Shown here: piece after piece, positions 33,528 to 40,798 of the stretch | How positions within the stretch are numbered: position 1 is the stretch's first letter | How the letters are laid out: every line of letters starts with the position of its first letter | NCBI RefSeq assembly: GCF_047030795.1 | Contig: NZ_JBKYIC010000006.1 | Reading direction: 5' to 3' (one strand) | DNA: 64,000 nt | Source: Frisingicoccus sp902471845 | GTDB lineage: Bacteria > Bacillota > Clostridia > Lachnospirales > Lachnospiraceae | The notes under the pieces: generated by a model | Seen by the model: only the letters and a program-made list of their open reading frames with translations | Database searches by the model: none | What the model was told of the DNA's origin: nothing | Translations under genes and position numbers: made by a program

Positions 33528-35759
33528 TTAGTTCTTCTTTCCAATCTTTTTCATCAAATACCAGAGTGTACCTGTAATAAAGATGGATGACCATGCTCCG
33601 GCTATAATACCGGCCATCAACGGCATGGCAAATTCACGAATAGAAGCTACCCCCATAATATACAGTACAAACACGCTGATAAAGGTTGTCACAGATGTGT
33701 TGATACTTCTGGACAATGTCTGAGTGATACTGGAATTTACAATTTCCTCCAGAGATGCCTTATACATTGTCTGACGATTCTCGCGGATACGGTCAAAAAT
33801 AACAATCGTTGCATTGATGGAATAACCGACAATAGTCAGCATACATGCGATGAACGTGTTGCCGACAGGAATACGAACCAGCGCATAAACCGTCAATACA
33901 CAAAGTACATCATGCAGCAGCGCAAATACAGCGCTGGCGCCGAATTTAATATCTTTGAACCGGAACCAGATATAGATCAGCATACATATACCGGCAATGA
34001 CAACTGCGATGACCGCATCTTTCTGCATTTCGCCGCTGACTACCGCACTGATACTCTGCTCTTCGATGGCTTTCTCATCCACGCCATATTTTTCAACAAG
34101 GGTATCCTTTAAATTGCCTCTGGTATCTTTATCCAATACCTGGGTCTTGATGACAACGTCATTGGACCCCTGAACATTCTGGAGCTGCACATCGCCTGTA
34201 CCAATAGTTTCTGTAATTGTCTTCAGCAATTCAGCGCCATTTTCACCGGTAACATCAATATTTTCATTAAACGGCACCGTCATGGAAGTACCGCCGGTAA
34301 AGTCCAGACTGTAATTCATCGCACCTTTGCCATTGGAATGATTTAATCCCATACCAACAAAACCTGCAATGATCACAACAGCAGAAATAATATAGAAGAT
34401 TTTTGCTCTCTGAACAAACGGAATGGCTTTTTTCTCTTTCTGTCTTCCGTAATATTTTTCATCGGTAAAGCCCAGACCGTAAAGAACATTGACGATAAAA
34501 TGGGTCACAACCAGGGCTGTAAACATGGACAGGACGATACCTAATGCCAAGGTGATGGAAAATCCTTTAATGGTTCCTGAACCTTTAATATAAAGAACGG
34601 CTGCTGCGATCAGTGTTGTAATATTACCATCTAAGATAGCAGAACGGGCTTTTTTAAAGCCTGTCTGAATCGCATTCCGCACATTCTGGCCTCCGGCAAT
34701 TTCCTCACGAATACGGGTGAAAATAATAACATTGGCATCTACTGCCATACCAATGGACAAAATAATACCTGCGATGCCCGGAAGGGTTAAGGTCACATCC
34801 AGACCATTTAACAGACAGAGCATTGCCACAACATAGAGAAGCAGCGCAAGACCGGCTGCAATACCAGGCACAAGGTACATAATGATCATGAAGATAATAA
34901 TAATTGCCAGACCGATGGCTCCGGCCTTTAAGCTGGTGGCAAGAGCTTCCTCGCCGAGCTTTGCACCGACCACATTGGAACGGATTTCATTCAAATTCAG
35001 TTTCAATGCACCCAAACGAATATAAGTTGCTAAAGAACTGGCAGATTCATAGGTGAAGTTTCCTTCGATGATGGCCTGTCCGTTTTCAATGGTTGTATTT
35101 ACTTTTGGATAGCTGATGACCTCATTGTCATAAACAATGTAAATCGGCTTTCCGATATTCCGTGCGGTGCCCTCTTTAAACTTTTCCGTACCTTCCGCAT
35201 TCATTGTCAGTTCTACCACATACTCGGAATTGCCATAACTGTCTTTCCGAGTCATTACCTGGGCATCAATGAGATCATTGCCGTCCATGACCAGATTAAA
35301 TGTAGAGCTGTCCGACAGGCCGGCGGCCTCAGCCGCTTTCTTTGCTTCAGCCTTTTCTTCATCCGACATGTCGCCGGCGGAAGCATCCGTCACCTCATAA
35401 AATGCAACTGTTCCCGGATTACCCAATTCGTTGAGAATCCTTTCCGCATCATAAACACCCGGAATTTCAACGTTGATCCGGTTGGTTCCTTCCTGGTAAA
35501 CTTCGGCTTCCGTGCTGTAGCTCTCCACACGTTTCTGAAGCTTATAAACCGTATCATTCATATCCTCCGCCGAAGGATTTTCTTCATCGGCCTCATAGGT
35601 AATACTGACGCCACCGGCCAGATCCAAACCGAGCTTTATATTCCTGGCACTTCCCTGTCCGCTCTCATCCACGCCTTTCCAGGATACAAATCCGCAGGCG
35701 GCGATAATGATCAGAACAAAGAAAAGGCCAATCAGACTTTTTCCTTTATTATTCTTCAT
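33528..35759 (-). CDS. secDF: Protein translocase subunit SecDF (fused)
   Basis: A 743-residue fusion of SecD and SecF, the membrane machine that uses proton flow to pull exported proteins out of the Sec channel. SecD starts with one membrane helix, then an outer domain with LGLDLAGGVSITYE (about 42-55), then five helices. SecF begins near residue 450 with DFTGGTSM in its own outer domain. About twelve helices are present in total. It begins one base after the scfB stop, with GGAGAG overlapping the scfB end, so the two are tightly coupled. This adjacency may point to export of the SCIFF product, but that is inference. Confidence 0.96.
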   Translation of the reverse strand: MKNNKGKSLIGLFFVLIIIAACGFVSWKGVDESGQGSARNIKLGLDLAGGVSITYEADEENPSAEDMNDTVYKLQKRVESYSTEAEVYQEGTNRINVEIPGVYDAERILNELGNPGTVAFYEVTDASAGDMSDEEKAEAKKAAEAAGLSDSSTFNLVMDGNDLIDAQVMTRKDSYGNSEYVVELTMNAEGTEKFKEGTARNIGKPIYIVYDNEVISYPKVNTTIENGQAIIEGNFTYESASSLATYIRLGALKLNLNEIRSNVVGAKLGEEALATSLKAGAIGLAIIIIFMIIMYLVPGIAAGLALLLYVVAMLCLLNGLDVTLTLPGIAGIILSIGMAVDANVIIFTRIREEIAGGQNVRNAIQTGFKKARSAILDGNITTLIAAAVLYIKGSGTIKGFSITLALGIVLSMFTALVVTHFIVNVLYGLGFTDEKYYGRQKEKKAIPFVQRAKIFYIISAVVIIAGFVGMGLNHSNGKGAMNYSLDFTGGTSMTVPFNENIDVTGENGAELLKTITETIGTGDVQLQNVQGSNDVVIKTQVLDKDTRGNLKDTLVEKYGVDEKAIEEQSISAVVSGEMQKDAVIAVVIAGICMLIYIWFRFKDIKFGASAVFALLHDVLCVLTVYALVRIPVGNTFIACMLTIVGYSINATIVIFDRIRENRQTMYKASLEEIVNSSITQTLSRSINTSVTTFISVFVLYIMGVASIREFAMPLMAGIIAGAWSSIFITGTLWYLMKKIGKKN

Positions 35760-35760
35760 T

Positions 35761-37119
35761 TTACAACTCTCCTTCTCTGGCCGCTTTCAGCATGATCGCA
35801 CATTCCACACGCTTACGCATCATCTCACAGCCGATGTCATATGTATCTGTTATTCTGCCTGTAAAATTGTAAGAATTTGCAGCACAGCCGCCGCTGCAAT
35901 AAAATTTTGCAAAACAGTCCTGACATTTCTCGCGGGCATAAACATTGCAGCATTTAAATTCTTCCTGAAGGTCTGTCCGCACAATACCCTCGTCCACATT
36001 GCCCATAAGGAATTCTTCCTGACCGACAAACTGGTGACATGGATAAAAATCTCCCCACGGCGTCACTGCCAGATATTCCGTTCCCGAGCCACAGCCGGAA
36101 AGACGTTTGGCAACACATGGGCCGCCGGAAAGATCAATCATAAAATGGAAGAAATTAAAGCCCCGGCCCTCTTTCTCCCGTTTCAGCATTTCCTTTGCCA
36201 GACGGTCATATTCCTCCATGATTGTCGGCAGATCCGATGCTTTAATCGCATAATCTTCGGTTTCCGGTGCCACCACCGGTTCAACGGAAATCTGCTTAAA
36301 GCCCTCATCGGCCAGATTCAGCACATCGGAAGCAAAATCCGTATTATAATGGGTAAATGTACCGCGGACATAGTAATTTGTCTGGTTCCGGCTCTCTGCC
36401 ATCTCCTTAAATTTCGGAATAATATAGTCATAACTTCCCTGTCCGCCCCGGAATGGACGCATAAAGTCATGAACTTCCTTTCGTCCGTCCACACTTAAGA
36501 CCACATTTGCCATTTCTTTATTGGCAAATTCCTGAACCTCTTTATTTAAAAGCACGCCGTTGGTCGTCAGGGTAAACCGGAACTTCTTATCATGAAGCTT
36601 CTCCTGTTCCCGGCCGTAAGCCACCAACTGTTTTACCACATCAAAATTCATCAAAGGCTCCCCGCCAAAGAAATCCACTTCCAGATTCCTCCGGGAACCA
36701 GAATTTGCAATAAGGAAATCCAGTGCCTTCTTTCCAACTTCAAAACTCATTAATGCCCGGCGTCCATGATATTCGCCTTCTTCGGCGAAACAATACTTAC
36801 ATGCCAGATTACAGTCATGGGCTATATGAAGACATAAAGCCTTAACAACTGTCGGACGCTTTTTAAAATCAAATATATAATCTTTGTAAATATCCTCAGT
36901 GAAAAGACATTCCTCTTTAACCAGCTCCTCGATTTCAGAATAAGCCTCCCGAATATCTTCCGGAGAATAATTCTCTGAAAGTTTCTCTACAATCTCATCT
37001 TCAGAAGCTGTCTCATATAAAGCAATAATGTCGTACACCAGGTCGTCCACCACATGGACAGACCCGCTGTTCACATCGAGTACAATGTTATAGCCATTGT
37101 TTTTATACTGATGAACCAC
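35761..37119 (-). CDS. scfB: SCIFF peptide maturase, radical SAM/SPASM
   Basis: Thioether cross-link-forming maturase acting on the SCIFF peptide encoded directly upstream. The 452-residue protein has an N-terminal peptide-recognition (RRE-like) region of about 90 residues, then the radical SAM motif CNLACKYC (Cys 103, 107, 110), and C-terminal SPASM Cys in CGSG, FYPCHQF, CCNVYAREKCQDC and FYCSGGC, giving two auxiliary [4Fe-4S] clusters. The start codon is GTG at 37119 with AGGAG upstream. A hairpin separates it from scfA, and it abuts secDF by one base. The product's natural role in Clostridia is still unclear. Confidence 0.95.
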   Translation of the reverse strand: MVHQYKNNGYNIVLDVNSGSVHVVDDLVYDIIALYETASEDEIVEKLSENYSPEDIREAYSEIEELVKEECLFTEDIYKDYIFDFKKRPTVVKALCLHIAHDCNLACKYCFAEEGEYHGRRALMSFEVGKKALDFLIANSGSRRNLEVDFFGGEPLMNFDVVKQLVAYGREQEKLHDKKFRFTLTTNGVLLNKEVQEFANKEMANVVLSVDGRKEVHDFMRPFRGGQGSYDYIIPKFKEMAESRNQTNYYVRGTFTHYNTDFASDVLNLADEGFKQISVEPVVAPETEDYAIKASDLPTIMEEYDRLAKEMLKREKEGRGFNFFHFMIDLSGGPCVAKRLSGCGSGTEYLAVTPWGDFYPCHQFVGQEEFLMGNVDEGIVRTDLQEEFKCCNVYAREKCQDCFAKFYCSGGCAANSYNFTGRITDTYDIGCEMMRKRVECAIMLKAAREGEL

Positions 37120-37140
37120 GTTTAATACTCCTTACATTTA

Positions 37141-37176
37141 ATAAGCAGCGACTTAGCTGACTAAATCGCTGCTTAT
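37141..37176 (-). promoter_or_regulatory. Stem-loop between scfA and scfB
   Basis: A 16-position stem with one mismatch and a 4-nt loop (arms ATAAGCAGCGA... and ...TCGCTGCTTAT) begins 3 bp after the scfA stop. There is no T tract after it, so it is unlikely to be a full terminator. It could protect the scfA message, attenuate scfB, or mark a processing site. The scfB ribosome-binding site follows about 8 nt later. Confidence 0.75.
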
Positions 37177-37179
37177 GTA

Positions 37180-37323
37180 TTATTTGTTATTTTCACAGCT
37201 CTGATTTCCTACTGTACAGGAAGTTTTGCAGGCTGACTGGCAGGATGTCTGACATTCACCGCATCCGCCTTTAACCATAGAATTCTTTAAAGAACGTGTG
37301 TTTAAAGATTTAATATGTTTCAT
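37180..37323 (-). CDS. scfA: SCIFF ribosomally synthesized peptide precursor
   Basis: A 47-residue precursor, easily missed because of its size. The leader MKHIKSLNTRSLKN... is followed by a Cys-rich core with six Cys at 21, 24, 28, 32, 36 and 43, matching the name six Cys in forty-five residues. The maturase ScfB links a Cys to a Thr (or similar residue) in the core through a thioether. AAGGAGG lies 8 nt before the ATG. It has its own extended -10 promoter and is followed by a stable hairpin, which suggests high expression. The Gly-Gly-Cys-Gly at residues 19-22 marks the start of the core. Confidence 0.96.
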   Translation of the reverse strand: MKHIKSLNTRSLKNSMVKGGCGECQTSCQSACKTSCTVGNQSCENNK

Positions 37324-37371
37324 TGGAAAGCCTCCTTTTTCTTTTATTCGCAATACATTGCATTCACGAAC

Positions 37372-37380
37372 AGTATATCA
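37372..37380 (-). promoter_or_regulatory. Extended -10 promoter of scfA
   Basis: TGA followed by TATACT on the minus strand forms an extended -10 box about 49 nt before the scfA start codon. TTTTAA 17 nt upstream is a weak -35. This gives scfA transcription separate from the TIGR04086 gene. Confidence 0.55.
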
Positions 37381-37422
37381 TACTTGTTTTTATTTTAAAA
37401 GCTATTTTTTTATTTTATCCTG

Positions 37423-37779
37423 TCAGCTCAGCATACCGCCCAACATGCCGCTTCCCATGCACAGCAGAGCCAGTGCCGTTCCCGGTACAATGCGTTCCGG
37501 CTGTACCCCTTCCACAGCAATAACCGCCGCAATATGAATGCTGTAATAAAGGACTCCGACGATCAGGCCCCATAGAAACTCTCTTTTTTTTATCTTCCTC
37601 CCCACGTAAAATCCACCGACGACACAAGAGCCGATATAGGTGACTATCATACCAATCTGAAGTTGGGCCGCCGCAATATCCAGCCAATAGAGAAGTCCTG
37701 CAAGTACCATCAGCGAAGCCGCAGAAATCACATAACTGATAATCAGCGCTTTTAATATCGAAATCGTATAGGTCCTCAA
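37423..37779 (-). CDS. TIGR04086-family membrane protein
   Basis: A 118-residue membrane protein with four hydrophobic helices, consistent with the TIGR04086 family found beside secDF, yajC and tgt in Clostridia. Its function is unknown. Helix 2 contains the conserved Gly-rich segment YIGSCVVGGFYVGRK. The reading frame has no ATG; the best start is TTG at 37779, with GACGGGA about 7 nt upstream. A second open frame over the same bases is Cys- and Tyr-rich and lacks membrane character, so I rejected it. The next gene downstream, scfA, has its own promoter. Confidence 0.75.
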   Translation of the reverse strand: MRTYTISILKALIISYVISAASLMVLAGLLYWLDIAAAQLQIGMIVTYIGSCVVGGFYVGRKIKKREFLWGLIVGVLYYSIHIAAVIAVEGVQPERIVPGTALALLCMGSGMLGGMLS

Positions 37780-37858
37780 AATATATCCCGTCCATAAACC
37801 TTTTTTTAACTATATGTTTTTTTCTTTCTGAAAATGCTATACTATTATACAGATATTA

Positions 37859-37879
37859 CGCCGGACCCAAAGTCCGGCG
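37859..37879 (+). promoter_or_regulatory. Leader hairpin before the PHP gene
   Basis: CGCCGGAC and GTCCGGCG form a perfect 8-bp stem with loop CCAAA, ending about 8 nt before the AAAGGAAA ribosome-binding site. Candidate -10 boxes TATACT and TATTAT lie just upstream at 37838-37848. The stem would lie at or near the 5' end of the message. There is no T tract, so it is not a terminator on this strand. Confidence 0.5.
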
Positions 37880-37901
37880 CATGACAGAAAGGAAAACAAT
37901 C

Positions 37902-38738
37902 ATGAAACGAATTGATTTACATACCCACTCCAACGCCTCCGACGGAAGCTGTACACCGACAGAAGTTATGGAAGCCGCTGCGGCTGCGGGCCTTGCCGCC
38001 GTAGCCTTAACTGACCATGATACGATGAAGGGCGTACCCGAAGCCCTCAGGGCCGCCAAAAAATTAAATATAGAATGCATCTCCGGCATTGAACTGTCGG
38101 CTGTGTACGGAGGCGACCGGGAAGTCCATATCGTCGGTCTTTTTCTTGACCCGAAGGATCCGTTACTGGCACAGCGTCTTGAGGCTTTTCAACAGATTCG
38201 GGAACAACGAAATCTTCGAATGATTGAAAAAATGCAGGCGGCCGGTGTCGATATCACCATGGAAAAACTGCGGGCTGTTGAAGGTGATGCCGTCATCACC
38301 CGTGCAAATCTTGCCCGCTATCTTGTCCATGTGGGCTATTCCGCTTCTATCAAAGAAGTTTTTGATAAATACCTTTCTCCCGGTATGCCCTTTTATGTTC
38401 CGAAAACCGGCGTAACACCAAAAGACGCCGTTCGTGCCATCTGTGACGGCGGCGGTATAGCCATTCTGGCCCATCCCCTTCTCTATGGCTTTACTCCGGC
38501 TCAGCTTGACGCCTGCATCGAAAGCTTAAAAAGCTATGGTCTGCGAGGTATTGAAACCTATTACAGCACTTACTCTCCAGCGGATGAACGGAATATGAAA
38601 CGTCTTGCGGACCGTCACCAATTGCTCTGGTCCGGCGGCTCCGACTTCCACGGTTCGGTGAAACCTCATATTCAGATTGGAAAGGGCATGGGAAACCTGG
38701 TCATTCCTTATGATGTATTGGAAAAATTGCGGCCATAA
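37902..38738 (+). CDS. PHP-domain phosphoesterase
   Basis: A 278-residue protein of the PHP family related to TrpH/YciV, known for hydrolysing 3',5'-nucleoside bisphosphates or short RNA ends. Metal-binding motifs are visible: DLHTHSNASDG (about residues 4-14), ALTDHDTM (about 35-42), a Glu/Asp cluster in GIELSA, and GSDFHGS near 250. The start at 37902 (MKRIDLHTH) is preferred over an ATG 21 bp upstream, which lies directly after the hairpin and has no ribosome-binding site. It is the only plus-strand gene here, and its stop lies 11 bp from that of the convergent 672-residue protein. Confidence 0.9.
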   Translation: MKRIDLHTHSNASDGSCTPTEVMEAAAAAGLAAVALTDHDTMKGVPEALRAAKKLNIECISGIELSAVYGGDREVHIVGLFLDPKDPLLAQRLEAFQQIREQRNLRMIEKMQAAGVDITMEKLRAVEGDAVITRANLARYLVHVGYSASIKEVFDKYLSPGMPFYVPKTGVTPKDAVRAICDGGGIAILAHPLLYGFTPAQLDACIESLKSYGLRGIETYYSTYSPADERNMKRLADRHQLLWSGGSDFHGSVKPHIQIGKGMGNLVIPYDVLEKLRP

Positions 38739-38749
38739 AACAACACATC

Positions 38750-40768
38750 CTATTTTTCAATCTCAGCTGTCTCAATAATGAATTTTACGCTGCCCGTCTG
38801 GTTTTCCCGGATTCCGGCAAAGTTGTCATATCGGCTATCCGCTTCTTTTAAAGCCCGAATGCGTGTCAGGAGGTTTTCAAGATCGCTGCCTGCCAAATCA
38901 CCGAGACTTTGTATACCTTCCTCATCAAAGGCCGCGACACCCTCTTTCAAAGTCTGGGCACCCTGAGTTAATGTGCTGAAACCGGTATTTAAGGACTCTC
39001 CTGCCGTCGTCAGTTCGGAAGCGCCGCTGCTAAGTGCGACAGCCCCTTCATAGAGCTGTGCAATGCCTTCGTTAAACGTCGTAATGCCTTCTGTGAGCTG
39101 TCTGCTTCCGGTTTCCAACTGGGCTACACTGGATTTCAGTGTTTCCAATGCACTGCCCATAGTGGCAAATTTTTCCTTCACACCGGACAGGCTGTCCGAA
39201 TAGGATTTGAGAATTTCCAGTTTGGCTGTCATGTCACTGACCACCCCTTCGATTCCGGCAGCATTAACCGACAGCTCCGGCACCTCAAAATCCGGAATTC
39301 CGGCAAGCTTTTCGGCGGCGGCATCAACATATCCCTGAGCTTCAGAGGCTGTACCGCTCACATCAATACCATCGACAACTGCTGCCCGAATCCCCGCCTT
39401 TTCCTCTGCGGAAAGCTGTTCATCCGGAATCGATGCAAGCGCCGCATCTAGCGCACTGCCTGCCTGCTCCCTTGCCGATGCATTGGCGGCTGCCTCCATG
39501 TCGGATAAATTCACTGACGATAAATTGTTCTGTGCCGCCCCAATATTTCCCCGGACAGCCGTAACATAGGCCGATGCATTTTCCGTAAAGGCCTGCATCT
39601 GAGTCAGGCTTTCCTGAATGGATGTTAAAAATCCGGCAAGTTTCTCGCCATCCACTGCCAGTGCTTTGGCTGCTTCAGTAACAGCCGTATTATCTATTCC
39701 TTCTTCCGTCGGCAGGCATATCTGTGCCAACGCTCCATTCAGGCTTTCCAGCCCGCTCTGTAACGCCTCTGCTCCGGTTTTTAAAGCTTCTTTATTTTCA
39801 TTCAGGGTCGCCAATCCTTCTGTCAGTGCATTCGAACCATCCTTTACCGCACCAACACCCTTGATATACTCGGCCATATAGGTTTCAAAAGTCTTCATTC
39901 CTGAAAAAAATTCGGATGTGCCGCTGACAAGCTGGCCGGAAGCATCGGTAAGCGCCCCCATATCATCAATCATCTCATCCACATCGTTCAGGTCCTCCGT
40001 ATCCATATCAGCAAAAACTCCCGGTGTAATCACAGTGGCTGTAAATCCCAATTCAAATTCGGACGCATCCGCTGTGATTTCCACATATTCTGGCACAGAT
40101 ATATCCTCCGTTGGACCATAACTTTCCAGTTTCAGACTGGCAGCCAGCCCCGGACTGGCATAGCCGATCACAATATTATCATCTCCGCTAGTCATCACCT
40201 TTCCATTGGATACTTTAATATTTGAAAATGTATCCGAAGGCAGAAACATCACAGACATCAAAACAAAAGGCGTCTGCACATCCACCGTCTTGCCACCCAC
40301 CGTCACCGTCTCGGAGGTATGATTTTCATAATCAAACCGAATCCGAATGGCTCCACTCTTTCCGGCGATTTCTTCCGGCGTCATTTTTTCACCGTTCAAA
40401 TAATAACTTACCTTTACGGATACAGGAAGGTTTGCACTGCTTTTACCTTTATAGGAAATATCTTCTCCATTATTGTCCCATAACATCGTACCGTCCGGAT
40501 TTTGAGTATATTCCTCATCACCTTCCATATTTTTAATATCACTGAGAGTGGAATAATCCGGAACCTCCTCTCCGTTATTCCTGCTTTTCAACACGGTTTC
40601 CACAGAAATATCCTGAACATTTCCCTCTGCGTCGGCTTTCACATAGACCGTTTCCGTCTTATCCTTCTGTCCTTCCTCCGTATTTTCCTGTGCCCGGACG
40701 GCCATCCCTGAAAGTGGCTGTCCCAGGATAAGAACCCCGGCCAAAAGCACCGCCATTATCTTTTTCAT
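38750..40768 (-). CDS. Secreted coil-repeat protein of an FtsX-type ABC system
   Basis: A 672-residue exported protein with a Sec signal peptide (residues 1-27, ending AVRAQ). The N-terminal half (30-265) is strand-rich, with SVKVSYYLNGEKMTPEEI near 125. The C-terminal half (about 270-650) is full of spaced L-x2-G-x3-L repeats such as LTEGLATLNENKEALKTG and LETGSRQLTEGITTF, like those of YhgE/Pip proteins. Unlike YhgE, no C-terminal membrane helix is visible. It begins 30 bp after the permease gene and is the last gene of a three-gene unit, so it probably works outside the cell with the transporter. The function is not known. Confidence 0.75.
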   Translation of the reverse strand: MKKIMAVLLAGVLILGQPLSGMAVRAQENTEEGQKDKTETVYVKADAEGNVQDISVETVLKSRNNGEEVPDYSTLSDIKNMEGDEEYTQNPDGTMLWDNNGEDISYKGKSSANLPVSVKVSYYLNGEKMTPEEIAGKSGAIRIRFDYENHTSETVTVGGKTVDVQTPFVLMSVMFLPSDTFSNIKVSNGKVMTSGDDNIVIGYASPGLAASLKLESYGPTEDISVPEYVEITADASEFELGFTATVITPGVFADMDTEDLNDVDEMIDDMGALTDASGQLVSGTSEFFSGMKTFETYMAEYIKGVGAVKDGSNALTEGLATLNENKEALKTGAEALQSGLESLNGALAQICLPTEEGIDNTAVTEAAKALAVDGEKLAGFLTSIQESLTQMQAFTENASAYVTAVRGNIGAAQNNLSSVNLSDMEAAANASAREQAGSALDAALASIPDEQLSAEEKAGIRAAVVDGIDVSGTASEAQGYVDAAAEKLAGIPDFEVPELSVNAAGIEGVVSDMTAKLEILKSYSDSLSGVKEKFATMGSALETLKSSVAQLETGSRQLTEGITTFNEGIAQLYEGAVALSSGASELTTAGESLNTGFSTLTQGAQTLKEGVAAFDEEGIQSLGDLAGSDLENLLTRIRALKEADSRYDNFAGIRENQTGSVKFIIETAEIEK

Positions 40769-40798
40769 CTCTCTACCTCCATGCTTTGACGCTCTCTA

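Noticed and set aside
35707..36498. Plus-strand open frame of 263 codons opposite scfB and secDF
   Set aside because: It lies antisense to two clearly recognised genes, has no ribosome-binding site, and its translation has no domain pattern. It is a shadow of GC-skewed codons.
37415..37795. Alternative 126-codon frame over the TIGR04086 gene
   Set aside because: It begins with ATG, but the product lacks membrane helices and has many Cys, Tyr and Arg, while the other frame gives a clean four-helix protein.
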